A DNA stretch of 64,000 nucleotides, from the NCBI RefSeq assembly GCF_950023065.1, contig NC_088678.1:62464460-62528459 (forward strand), written 5' to 3'. This document shows positions 49,303 through 60,391 of the stretch, piece after piece (within the stretch, counting starts at the first letter, position 1; each line of letters begins with the position of its first letter). Source of the DNA: Planococcus citri. Lineage: Eukaryota; Arthropoda; Insecta; Hemiptera; Pseudococcidae. The notes under the pieces are model-generated. The model was not told the origin of the DNA and searched no databases. It saw nothing but the letters and a program-made list of their open reading frames with translations. The translations under genes were made by a program, and so were the position numbers.

Positions 49303-49319
49303 CCCGCCCTTTGGGCGGG
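49303..49319. other. Small GC hairpin
   Basis: CCCGCCCTTTGGGCGGG: 7-bp perfect stem, 3-base loop, isolated in AT-rich DNA. Not followed by a T run and not associated with a gene, so no function is claimed. Confidence 0.5.
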
Positions 49320-49647
49320 GAATAGAATTGAATACAAACGTTTTGAAGTAACTTTTAAAAAAATTGATGATTTTTGCCACAAAATTTCATCAAATGGATT
49401 TTAGAAAGCCAAAATTCAATCTGCAAACTAATTTCAATACCCCATGAAATCTAGTGCACGTGCTTCCAGTGAAAAAAATTGAAGTTGAAGAGATATGATT
49501 GGCCAATGAGTTCACCCATACGTTTCGAGTTTCTTCAGGAATAGATCCACCTTCGATCTCCTATTCTCTAAGTACATGCCTATGTTAAAAACTGAAGCTT
49601 TGATGATTTTGTAAAATACTTAGCAAATCGGAAATAGTCGCTCTTGA

Positions 49648-49669
49648 TGACGTCATCTTCGTGACGTCA
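49648..49669. promoter_or_regulatory. Twin CRE palindromes
   Basis: Two perfect TGACGTCA sites at 49648-49655 and 49662-49669, 14 bp start to start. TGACGTCA is the consensus CREB/ATF site. No promoter was recognised close by, and palindromes can also be part of a repeat, so the regulatory reading is tentative. Confidence 0.3.
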
Positions 49670-50191
49670 TCAAAACTTTGAAGCTTAATTACAGCTTTTT
49701 AAGGGCACTAATCGCAAAACGAATTCCAGTACAACCATCTGCGCATTACGCCGAACATATTTGAGTAATTTTTCACAATTTTCTGTTCAGCCGTTTTGCA
49801 GTGATGGCGTTACAAAGAAAATACAAAGCAAAGGTCGTGTAAAAAATCATATTTTTATCGAAATCTACGAAATGATACTTCTGGAAGCATCGCCTCTTTA
49901 CAGTCTTTACACATTATACTTACCTATTTCAGAAAAAAAAAATGTTTCCCTATATTTTTGTGGCCAAAAACTAAATTTGAAGAACTCACTCAATCTCAAC
50001 AAAAATCAAAAATATTATTCAAGGTTCTTGATAAATTTTATTTTAGCTTAATTTGAACAACATTAGAATTGAAGAAATGCTTCATACCTAAGGTTTTTCT
50101 GAATCTGATGAATAATCTTGGTCACTCGAATTATTTAATACCACTATTCACTAAACTGAACTTACCTACTGTATCCTCATCCTCTACTCAC

Positions 50192-50609
50192 CACACATAG
50201 AGCGGTATTGGGTTTCCCCATGGAACCACTCTGGGTTGAAACATTGAATGAACTGTTTTTTTTCTGGATCGATATACTGACAATTTTGTAAAATGAAGAG
50301 TATGATATGAACGAAGAAATGGAGGCAAATAATGTCCATATAACTTACATAAGAACAGCGTTCGCATCTGGGTATTTGAGTAGCGACAGTAGCGTTCTTA
50401 AAATCTTTTTGAATTTGCTCGAGTAAAAATTTCGGTACCACAGATTTATAAACAGCTGCTTCTTCCTTTAAAAAATTGATCATACAAGTTTTTACCTCGA
50501 GAAGAATTCGCTCAGTCGAGACAAAAGTGTCAATAAACTCAATAAATTGTTCTATAGATACAAATAAAGTACAGACTGAAAAACGTTTTTGGACTAAAGG
50601 GGACGACAT
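50192..50609 (-). CDS. Unidentified gene, two exons with clustered cysteines (5' part)
   Basis: Minus strand. Exon 50609-50349 encodes 87 residues from ATG (MSSPLVQKRFSVCTLF...) and ends at a GTAAGT donor. Exon 50276-50192 follows an AG and ends at a GTGAGT donor one base into a codon, adding 28 residues. The joined end carries CERC at the end of exon one and two more Cys (IQCFNP, RSMC) in exon two, a possible zinc-binding set. The middle looks helical with many Phe/Ile/Glu. The frame is also open upstream of the ATG (SVDQSTDFKHTL), so the exon may start further 5' near 50667. I do not recognise the family. The ending phase fits the dUTPase-like exon at 40321, which would then read RSMC-GGVID; that junction is inference. 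Confidence 0.45.
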
Positions 50610-50784
50610 AAGCGTATGCTTAAAGTCTGTAGACTGATCGACACTGTCATAAGCATATCTTGATTTTCACATTTGGTTTCAAAACCGGTACTTACTAACC
50701 ACATTTCTCAATAATTTAGTTTCAAAGGTTACACGTTTTTAGAACCTATAACAAGTTTTTAAATCATATGAAATATCGTACCCC

Positions 50785-51255
50785 TTAGCAACTTGAAGAA
50801 AATTAAAATTGAAAAAAATTTCAAAACCTCCAAAAAGTTTGTTCGAATTTTAAATTTTTTGTAAGAAAGTTTCATATCTGAGGATTTTTCTTTCTTTCTT
50901 TCTTTTTTTTTTTTTGGGGGGGGGGGGTTTGTTTGTAATTGCATGCTGATTACACATCTGAGTTAGTTAATCATGCCTATTAACTGGCCTACCCTTGCTA
51001 AACATTTACTTGTTTATGAAAACTTGGTGTAAAGTAGGTACATATATCAAAAAAACCTCCACCAGTAGCTCCAAGAAAATACATAATTAATGAAATCTTG
51101 AATAGTGACACTGACACTAAAGCATGTAAATATAAATATCCAAAATTATCAAACTTCTAAAACTTGATTTTTTTAAAAAAAGGAACTGTCAGTATTAAAT
51201 CATATTTTAACATACTTATCTAATTATAAGATCCCAGTAGCTACCAAGGTGTGAA
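50785..51255. repeat. Second copy of the 48.9-49.2 kb segment
   Basis: Collinear with 48895-49215 but interrupted by a pyrimidine stretch and a 12-G run (50890-50937) and by extra sequence at 51070-51160. Confidence 0.65.
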
Positions 51256-51259
51256 TGAA

Positions 51260-53220
51260 AATGCTGCAATATAAAAAAATACATTTATGACAAACTCAAT
51301 ATAATCATAACTGAATGTGCTACCTACATATTATAAATAATATATATTATTATTATTATTGTAACCTATCCCAGAAAATCAAACACTTCCATAAGTATGC
51401 TCAAGGTAAATAAATAGTTTTTATTTGTGTAATTCGAGTGTGCTAAGACAGCTAAGCTAATTTTGTTTTCAATGTTCGTAGTCAAGTTAAACTGGTACCT
51501 ATACCTACATAGTTTTTTGATCCTGATGTTAGCGTCGTAGCAGTCTCTGAGTATTTGTAACACAAATAACACGAAAGTTCATTAAATAAATTGATATATT
51601 CGGAAAACACAAATCCGTAATTAACAGAGTTAATTAGTAGGTACGCTAAACGTCATACACAAACCAGGACTTGACTCCTCATAAAATCCAATGCAAGTTG
51701 AAATATGTACTACGTACATATGAATCATTACCCCTAAAAACATGGCGCATTCTGGGGAAAACGGGATTGATGGGGGAGACTTAAAAATTATTTATACTAT
51801 GTCAAAAAATTGTTTTTTTTTTCAAAAACTTACATTAAAAAAAAATATGTATAGGTAAATTGTCACAAATAAAAAAAACATGATATTTTTTTCTTTTTAA
51901 AAATTAAAATTACCTAGTATATTCAATAATTTTAAATTTTCTTTTATTAAAATCTTAATAATATAAAAATATCTCTTTTAATAATGCTATAAATAATCGC
52001 AATTTAGCGCCATTTATTGTACGAAAATGTATTTTGATTGGATATTTTTCTTTATTTTAATAAGTAGGTACCTAACTTAAAATTCATACGCAAAATACTT
52101 ACATAATTTTAAGCGTTTAAATTTAGGTATCCATCTTGTAAAAATTATCAATACATTTTTCTATACGCATGCAGTTGTTTTTTCTTGACATTTTAGGCAC
52201 AAGTACACTAAATTGAAAACGAATCAAGTAAGTAAATTTCTGTATAAAAATATACAAGTAAAAATAAAAAAAACAGCCAAAACAGGCATTTGAAAAAAGC
52301 ATAAAAACTGCAGCGAAAATAGAATATTTTTTTACGTTTAAAAAAACTGGACCAAACAGCAAATATTGAAACAAAAAAATTTCACGATTGGATGGATTTT
52401 ATAAATAAAAGTAACAAATGTAATGAAAAAGACACTAAATGACTGAAATGACTGTAAAAATGCACTGTTGGAGGAAATTAGGTATCTACCTAGGTCAACT
52501 ATCCAAACTCATTTTCAGATTTTTGGCGAATTTTTGAAAACCCAAAGGTGGACTATTTTCAGTGATTTTACATATGCATTTTTCTGAAAAAAAAGTTTGT
52601 GAACCTCGACGAAATTCGATTTGCTAAACATTTCATTAATTTTACTATTTTTGAGCTTGAAAAACTTCTTACATTTTAGAGTTCCTAAGAAAAAAAAATG
52701 AGCATAACAAAATTTATTAATTTTTTTACGAAGAATTTATTTCCTCATTTATTTTTTTCATCGCGATTTCTTAAAATTGAAAGTCATTTGTACCTCCTTC
52801 AATTTGTGAGTTGAGCAAATAGACGTAATAGGTTGGCTAAATGTGAATATTGCAGGCACGTAATAATGCATTCGCGTATGCTTCGTATTCGGAGTATGAA
52901 TTAAATAGAAAAAAAAATACTCTCACGACTAATACGATGAGACCACATAGAAATTGCCGCCATTAAAAATAAGTACTTACTCACATCACAACCCTATATA
53001 TCTAGAATATTTATCTGAAATACATAATCTACCCTCGTCTACACAAAATCAAGCTCCTCCCTTTCTGAAGGGTGAATTAATTGTAATTTTGCGATTAGGA
53101 AACCCGAGATACAATTTGTGCATCTTTTTCTTTTCATTTTAGGTTCACAAGAGAGTTGAAAGCTATGATCATCTAATGGAATAATAAATCCTCGAAAAAT
53201 CTCATTTCAATGATAAAAAC
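51260..53220. other. Intergenic DNA downstream of the homeobox gene
   Basis: AT-rich, no exon or known repeat recognised. (TAT)n/(ATT)n simple sequence at about 51335-51360. On the minus strand a polyadenylation-type TTTATT (complement AATAAA) lies at 53222-53227, a plausible end for the homeobox transcript. Confidence 0.5.
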
Positions 53221-53348
53221 TTTTATTTATAAGTATTTTTCTTTCAACTTAATAGGTATACTTAATACTGAATAATTTAACAAAAAGAAAACAAATTTAC
53301 AAAATCTTAAAATCCTAATTAATTCTCAAAGTAAAAAAATCAAAAAAA

Positions 53349-56300
53349 TCACTTGGCTAAATTATGACATGGTTTAAATGCGGACATAGAAAGATCTTGA
53401 ACATCGTATGTGGTATTAATCGAACTAGGATGACGAGTCTTCATTAAAAATGATTTTATCAAATTCAATCCTTTTTCTGACGTGTCGTTTCCATCTCTTC
53501 TTTCTCTCGCTCTTCTATTTTGGAACCATATTTTTATCTACAAATTAAAAAAACCTTTTTTTTAATACAGTACCTAATAAATTATTGCGAAATGGAACTA
53601 GCCTAGATAGGTAATGAAATTTTGAAAATTGTAGGTAGGTACCTAGCGCTACTTACCCTGGATTCAGAAAGTTGAAGACATGTGGACAAATCATTAACAT
53701 CGGAATTACTTAAATAAGGACTCGTTTGAAATTTTTCCTCTAGGATGGCAACTTGCTCGCTAGAAAATGGAATTCTCGGGTTCCTACCCAGTCTACGCTT
53801 TTGTATGCATTCCTTTTTACGAATTCCTGCAAAATTATTACCATTAGTTAGTTGTTATTTCTATAGGATAGGTATTGTTTAAAGAATACTTTATTTCTGG
53901 AGGGTCCGGTAAAAGAAGGGCCTGTGATGAAAGAAACCCCTGTTTTTTTTATTTCTCAAAATACAAATTTTCGAAAACTTTCAGCACTTGTTTCGCTCGG
54001 GCTCGTTTTACTTTCTTTTTCAAAATTGAAATTTCTAAAAAATATATCATTCAACTGTTCAAGTTTGAAACTGAAAAAGTGATGAACTTCTCGCATAAAA
54101 AGTTTCGTTTTTATGTCTTTTGAAATACAAATTATCAAGAGCTTTCACCCTCACTTTGGCCATGTTCTCTTATCTTTTTCAAAATTAGCATTTAAAAAAA
54201 AATCTTTCAAAGTCTAAAATTTCAAAAGCTAAAAAATGAACTCTCTGCATGAAAAAACATCGTGTTTAGTTCTCTCAAAATACATACAAATTTTCAAAAT
54301 GTTTCGCTCTCACTTTGCTCGGGCCTATCCTCTTTTTTTTCATCATCAACTTTCTGAAAAAAACATCGTTTTTAGGCCTCTCGAAATCAAATTTTCAAAA
54401 ACTTTCGCCCTTGCTTTGCTCGGCTCAATTTGTTTCTTGTTTTAAAATTTAAAAAAAAATCACATCTGGGCCTACAAAAATCCAAAACAAAGAATGAAAA
54501 TTTTCACAAGTCATAAGGTACTTAATTATATGAATAAGTACTCATTCGGCAAAATTGATATTTTCCCCTTCAGTCGAACCCTTTCCCTCTTCCCTTTGAA
54601 AAAACTTCTATACAGTTTGGCCCCTATAGAAATGGGACCATATATTTGCCACAAACTTTTATCACATCAACGTCTTCAACGAGATGAAAATAAAACGAGA
54701 AAAAAGTAACAAAATATGTAAATGAACAGAAAATTATAATTTTTTCAAAGATCTGGAAAATTTAAAAAATAGGTTTGAAAACATCGGGGAAAGTCTGGTA
54801 AAATCAATTCACTTCAGAGTTGAGAAAATAAGTAGTTTTTTTGGCCTCTGGGTTTCATTTTGTTTTCAAGTTTTCTGTTCCTTGTTTTTGAGGGAGGGGG
54901 GGGGGGTTCGTCTTCATATTTGGTTTTTTGTATTAGTTATCAAATTTTTGTTCTGGAGACCTTGCATTTTTGTGCTCATGGTTTTGATTTCAATTTTCGT
55001 TTTTCAAGATTACGTTTTATTTGTGCTCCATTTCATTTTTTTCTTATTTTTTTATGGTTTGTTTCCTTTTTCGTTTTTGAGGCTTTGCGTTTTCGTTTTT
55101 GGTTTTCAAATAGTTTTCAATTTTTTGTTTTGGGTCCCATTTTTGTTTTTTCTTGTTTGATTTCGTTTTTTTGTAACTTTTTGTTTTCATTTTGAGGTTT
55201 GCAGATGATATTTTTTAAATTAATTGATTTTGAAAGTTTTTAAAGGTCTTTATTTCAATTTATCCTATCCTAATGAAAGTCTTGAAAACTTTCGCGGTTC
55301 TTTAAGTAAAATAAAAAATGAGAAGAACGTGAATTTTGGCTCGAATTTTCAAACAAAGGGGAAAGATTGACAAAGTTTCTAATTTTTTCATCACGTTCAT
55401 GAAATTTTATTTTGTTCAACACTGGAAATGACTCGGAGAATAATTTTCAACTCCCCCCCCCCTCCGGCAAAAGGTACAGAAAACTAACAAACTTTGGAAA
55501 GAAACCGATACACTTTTTGACAGACATCAAAAAATACAAAAACAAACGCCTGAAAATTAATCAGAAACCTCAACATCAAAACCAAAAAAATATAAGGTAA
55601 AATTATTCAAATTTTCACAACTTGAAAATGAAAGCCAATAATTCTAAAAATGAAATCGAACATGAAAAACAAAAATCAAAAACAAAGATAGAATGAAACA
55701 AGGAAATCCAGAAATGAAATCGAAAACCTAAAAAAAAAAAAAAAGACGTTCGAAATGAAATCGAAAACTAAAGAAAACGAAAACGTAGAAAAGACTTAGA
55801 AAATGAAACCGGAATTTAAAACACAAATAATGTACATAATATGTAAAATAAAGAAATAAAAATTCAATTGGAAATTTAAAATCAAAAATCCAAAAATCGT
55901 AAAACGAAAATCCAAAAAATATGTACCTAACAATGGAACCTCTTGAGGTGTCACTGTCCGTCTCCGATTTGAACGGGACCGCGATTTTTGGAAAGAGCAT
56001 GGTATAAAACCCACAAAACCAAATTTTCAGCTGCCCAACTTCATATCTCGATATTTGGCGAATGTTTGAAAATTCAAAATTGACGGTTTTTGGTGATTTA
56101 TGCTTTCTTCAAAAACGTACGTATTTGATCAGTAAAAATGATCAACATAAGTCCTAAAACTGATATCAATTCCCCAAATCCAAATTTAACCATTTCCAGC
56201 CATTCTGGAGCCTCCAGCGCGATTTTTCAATTTCTCCAGAGTTTCAAATTTGCTCCAGAAGACGTGAATATGAAGTTGGGCAGCTGAAAATCGAGTTGCA

Positions 56301-58041
56301 TATTACACTCGACCTGTTTTAACGAATTTATCCACATTTGAGCCGAATCTGGAAGGGACACCTCAAGAGTGGTTTTTTGATCAGCTCTTTTTCAAAATAA
56401 AAATATCCAAAAATCAAAAATTTTCCGTTTATGAGAAAATTTTCGAAATTTACGCAAATCGCTGTATTTTGTCATGAACTAACCTCACGAGGGCGAATCT
56501 CGCCATTTCCAGCCATTCCGGAGCCTCCAGCAGCGCGATTTTTCAATCTCTCCAGAATTTTAAATTTGCTCCAGAAGACGTGAATATGAAGTTGGGCAGC
56601 TGAAAATCGAGTTGTGTGTCATACTCGACCTGTTTACGAATTTATCCACATTTGAGTCAATTCTGGAGGGGACACCTCAAGAGTGGTTTTTTGACCAGCT
56701 TTTTTACATAATAAAAATATCCAGAAATCAAAAATTTCTCGTTTGCCAGAAAATTATTGAAAAATGCGCGAATCGTTGTATTTCGTCATTAATCAAGCCC
56801 ACGAGGGTGAATGTCCCCATTTTCAGCCTTCCTAGAGCACCTGGAGCAATTGAAAAATCGCGCTGGAGGCTCCAGAATGGCTGGAAATGGTTAAATTTGG
56901 ATTTGGAGAATTAATATCAGTTTTAAGACTTATTTTGATCATTTTTACTGATCAAATACGTACGTTTTTGAAGAAGGCATAAATCACCAAAACCAGTCAA
57001 TTTTGAATTTTCAAACGTTCGTCAACTATTGAGATATAAAGTTGGGCAGCTGAAAATTTGGTTTTGGGTGTTTTAGACCATGCTCTTTCCAAAAATCACG
57101 GTCCCGTTCAACTCGCGGAAGCGGACACCTCAAGAGGTTCCCTTGTAAGTAAGCCTACATATCATTTTTTCGACCTCGAAATGAAAACAAAAAGTTCTAT
57201 AAACGAAATCAATCGCAGAAAAATAAAATCGAGTAACAAAAAAACAAAATAATGAATCGAAAACCAACAAAAAAATATTCAAAAATGAAATCGGAAACCA
57301 AAAGCAAAATAGATAGGCTTTTGAAACCGAAAAAAAGTCTTTGTAAAAACTGAAAAGTCAGAGAGTCAGACGAAACTCTAAAAAATACCTATCAATTTCA
57401 CAACCCAGAAATTAAACCAAAAAAAATCCAAAAAACGAAACCTGACAATGGTAAGTATTCTAAAATAATGTCGATCGCTTTCGAAAAAATGTGTTTTGCT
57501 CATTTTCAACCGAAAACTTCATCGAATAGATTGCCTCAAAGAGTATGAAAAATATTGATTAGTAAATTCATTAAGTACTTAATCTTTCTGAGAATATTCC
57601 TCCGAAAAATAAAGAGAACAAATTTTGGGTTTTGAAAACTCGACGGGACCTCTCCTTCTTCAATCATCTCCTCACCCCCCCCCCCTAGAATCATGCTCCA
57701 TCCACACTTGAATTTACCCCTTCGTTAAAAATAAATGAAAATCCTAAATTTAATGTATGTACCTATTCTTAGAATAATTTTTTTTTAAACTTACGTTGCA
57801 ATTTCGGTGGTCTATATCTCGTATAATGCAGCCAATCATAATGTGGTTCAATTGTGTTCAAATTTTGATCCGATTTCTCATTCGTTCCCAGAATATAATC
57901 TATCGTGAAATTATTTCGCTTCTCCGTACATTTCTGCGGGACTCGAACCATTTCTAAGCATCCGTATTGTAAAAGTTTTTGTAAATTTGATGATTTTTCA
58001 TCGTCTTCAATTTTGATCGACTGCTTTTCATCTGGAGCCAT
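53349..58041 (-). CDS. NKL-type homeobox transcription factor (Msx-like/Msxlx-like), complete, three exons
   Basis: Nuclear DNA-binding regulator. Minus-strand exons 58041-57795, 53826-53657 and 53537-53349; introns GT-AG (donors GTAAGT) and phases agree, 201 residues. Residues 55-61 read FTIDYIL, an Eh1-type Groucho-binding motif (F.I..IL). YTRYRPPK lies near 73-80, then the homeodomain about residues 94-153: NPRIPFSSEQVAILEEKF, SNSDVNDL, LQLSESR, and after the exon junction helix 3 IKIWFQNRRARERR with W, F, N and R at the invariant places. The intron inside the homeodomain before helix 3 is a placement seen in many NK-like genes. PRIPFS and NRRARERR resemble the Msxlx group from memory; assignment below class level is uncertain. 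Intron 1 (4 kb) holds a foldback element. Confidence 0.9.
53940..54460. repeat. Four degenerate copies of a 105-165-bp unit
   Basis: Each unit has (T)CAAAATACAAATTTTC.AAA.CTTTC.(C)CC(T)C.CTTTGCTCGG followed by a T-rich spacer. Dispersed relatives occur at 22008 (TTTTGCCCTCGTTTTGCTCGG), 32196 (inverted) and 34850 (inverted). Located in homeobox intron 1. Open frames here are repeat readings. Confidence 0.6.
54840..55210. repeat. T-rich array, complement of the GAAATCGAAAAC array
   Basis: Degenerate units such as GGTTTTGATTTCAATTTTCG and TTCGTTTTTGAGGC, the inverse of the purine-rich units at 55600-55925. An 11-G run lies at 54896-54906. The hydrophobic open frames result from T richness. Confidence 0.5.
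55600..55927. repeat. A-rich degenerate array (AATGAAATCGAAAAC units)
   Basis: Repeated AAATGAAATCGAAAACTAAA-like units up to the left end of the foldback at 55928. The same kind of array resumes on the other side (57165-57440), so the foldback inserted into one array. Confidence 0.6.
55928..57149. mobile_element. Foldback family FB-GGAACC, copy 2 (1.2 kb)
   Basis: Left TAACAATGGAACCTCTTGAGG and right CCTCAAGAGGTTCCCTTGTAA are inverted. Arms share AATCGCGGTCCC-type and TTTTGAAAATTCAA blocks with copy 1, and inner blocks repeat CATTCTGGAGCCTCCAGCGC. Sits in homeobox intron 1. Better preserved than copy 1 at its left tip. Confidence 0.8.
57165..57440. repeat. A-rich degenerate array, continuation of 55600-55927
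   Basis: CGAAATGAAAACAAAAAG, GAAATCGGAAACCAAAAGC and similar units resume directly after the foldback. Confidence 0.55.
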
Positions 58042-58249
58042 TTTCAGTTCAATATTTTCGCAAATATTATTTATTGTTCATTCGCCGACGTTAGCACTGT
58101 GATGAATTTCTCGCTGTAACAGAAATAAGGTAGGTACCTATTTGAATTACCTGTTTCAATTTTTATGTAGGTAAGTTGAATAAAAAAATATGAGCACTGG
58201 TAACATTTTATAGTCTCTCAAGTTTGACTCAATTAAGCGTGATTTTTAA

Positions 58250-58500
58250 ATTTTCTTGAAATGAATATGAACTCTCTCAGACCAAATTTCAATATTTATC
58301 TGGCCATTTTGAAGGCTTTGGTGCGATTTTTGAATCTCCAGAATTCTAAAATTTCTCTAAAAAGCATGGAAACTGATTTAAGCGGTTAAATAACGAGTTT
58401 TGTACATATTATTCGCAGCCTGTTTGAAGCCCTTTTTGGCTTTTTATCTTCATTTGAGCCGATTTTCAGGCGGTCACCTCGAAGGTGTTTTTTGGATCAG
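58250..58500. repeat. Diverged fragment of the FB-GGAACC inner block
   Basis: TCTCCAGAATTCTAAAATTTCTC, then CATTTGAGCCGATTTTCAGGCGGTCACCTCGA parallels inner blocks of copies 1 and 2 in order. No termini. Confidence 0.5.
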
Positions 58501-58899
58501 CATTCTCCATCTCCAATTATTATTAAAAAACATTAAGTATGGTAAAAAAAAAAGCATCGGAGACGGACAATGTTTCATAATTCGAGATCAAATATTTTCA
58601 AAAATGACTAAAAATGAATAATTTGGCATTAAATATACCAAAGATCTAATAAGGTAAGTAGTTGAAAAAAAAAATGGTAAAAATGCATCAATTCTGTCAT
58701 CGAACTTACCACAACAACAAATTCAATCCACATCAATAAATTTCATCACACTCGCGATAAAAAAAAGTCCACTCATCACGACCACAACAAACCACACAAA
58801 CTTGCTTTCAAAATTCGCCCCAAAACGCAACTAATCTCTATTTTTTCATCCATATTCCGAATCAGCTTGGAAGCGACGAGCAAATCTCCCAACGCTTAT

Positions 58900-59110
58900 T
58901 CATCTCATCAAGTCATACGGAAATTCATTTTACATAATATAATAGATCAGTTCACATCCAGCTTCTGATTGGCCAGTCGCGTCTCCCTCTTAGGTCGAGT
59001 TTATTATTTCTAAAAACTAGTCAGATCCTCCCTTCTGTTTTGTCGGCATTCGAGATCTCTTACAAGTATATCATATTACTAGATTATGAGCGAAAAATTA
59101 TGGTAATCAA
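58900..59110 (+). promoter_or_regulatory. Possible promoter region of a plus-strand gene
   Basis: Balanced-composition island with TTCTGATTGGCCAGTCGCG (inverted CCAAT box at 58967) resembling the tango promoter in make-up. It precedes the candidate first coding exon at 59207. Inference from composition and position; it could equally serve the homeobox gene, which starts about 0.9 kb away on the other strand. Confidence 0.3.
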
Positions 59111-59206
59111 TCGACGCAGCGCGGCGTTGAATTTTATTAAAATGAATGAAATTCATCAACTCTGCTACACGCAGCTATAGGTTAGAGATAGGTTTAGATT
59201 AATCGA

Positions 59207-59278
59207 ATGGAATTGGAATTCGCCGCATTGGAGAAAGAGAAAACTGGTCGAAGGGGCTCTCGATGCACAAAATCACGG
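59207..59278 (+). CDS. Candidate first coding exon of an unidentified plus-strand gene
   Basis: ATG at 59207 opens a frame (MELEFAALEKEKTGRRGSRC) of 24 codons that ends at a strong donor CACGG|GTAAGT in phase 0. No continuing exon with recognisable protein similarity was found in the remaining 4.7 kb, which is repeat DNA, so this could be a 5' exon with a long intron or a chance match. Confidence 0.25.
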
Positions 59279-59829
59279 GTAAGTAGGTAATTGATAAAGT
59301 AAGTTTTAAATGACTCAGCTCGTTTACAACTATAGCGAGTACATATATAGGCCTATAGGTAAAAGTAAATAGACCAGGGAATTCAATTTAATTTCTAGAG
59401 ATTTTCATGTTTGAATTTTTTCTGCCAAAAATATCACTTTCATCCTCGCATCACGTCAATGTGGTCTAATATTTTGTTCCCATAGGTTATAATTCATTAT
59501 TTTCATCTGAAGGCCTTCATTTTTCAAGCTCCTTGACCCAAGGAACTCTGCTCATGAGATCTCGTAGGCTTTTTCTACAAAATGTAGCCGAGCGAACATT
59601 GGCAAATTTTCTCATTTCGAAAGAGCTCATTTTAATGGGAATATGCCCAATAGCACTGTCAAGGGAGGGAGGGGTCAAGTGGGGGCCAAATTGTACACGG
59701 GCCTGTGTTTTAATAAAGAAGTTAGCAAACTTCACTTTTAGAAGAGAAAATGCAATCGTCTTTTTTGAAAATAAAATGAACGTCATTTCACTTTTGAAGA
59801 GAGAATGCAAATTTTATTTTTAGAGAGAA

Positions 59830-60090
59830 AAAACACAAACTTTATTTTGAATAGAAAACGGAATCAGAAAATTTTCTCTTGAAAAAAAGTTCTCTGCGAG
59901 AGAAAAACCCTTTCTTCAAAAATTTTCGGTTTCGCAAAATGAGATCTGTTCTTGAACTTAACTTTCAAAAATGAAAACTTCTTTTTTGAGAAAACTTCTT
60001 TTTGAAAAAAGTTTTTTGGAATAAATTTCTCCAGGATTTTCATTTTTTGGGAGGGGAGGGGAGGAGAGGAGAGAGGAGGGGATGGCTTTA
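59830..60090. repeat. Purine-rich low-complexity stretch
   Basis: Degenerate GAGAGAAAA/TTTTGAGAAAACTTC units followed by a G-rich tract GGGAGGGGAGGGGAGGAGAGG at about 60049-60069 that could form a G-quadruplex. No gene. Confidence 0.4.
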
Positions 60091-60391
60091 AATTTGGTTC
60101 TGTACAGAACTAATTTTTGGTTTCAATGTGTACCTATATTTGCTTCAGAAGAGGGATGGGGTGTGCGACTTTTTCAGGATGTCCTCAATTTTTTTTGCTT
60201 TGGGCTCAGAACGGATCTCGACAGCACTGGATCCGTGGATATGCCCCAAAAAAATTAGCCCATGTCAAATATTTTTTGGTTAAAAAAATGAAAGAAAACT
60301 TCTTTGTAATGAGGGATTGCAAATGCCTCAATAATTTTAAAAATTCTTTATTTCTTTTATTTTCATCCAAATTTAAGAGAAGCAAATTTCA

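Noticed and set aside
54860..55195. Phe-rich possible membrane protein
   Set aside because: Hydrophobicity follows from T-rich array DNA; two overlapping frames look equally good.
59517..59823. Opposing 96-97-codon frames
   Set aside because: They mirror each other on both strands with no motifs; likely chance openness in low-complexity sequence.
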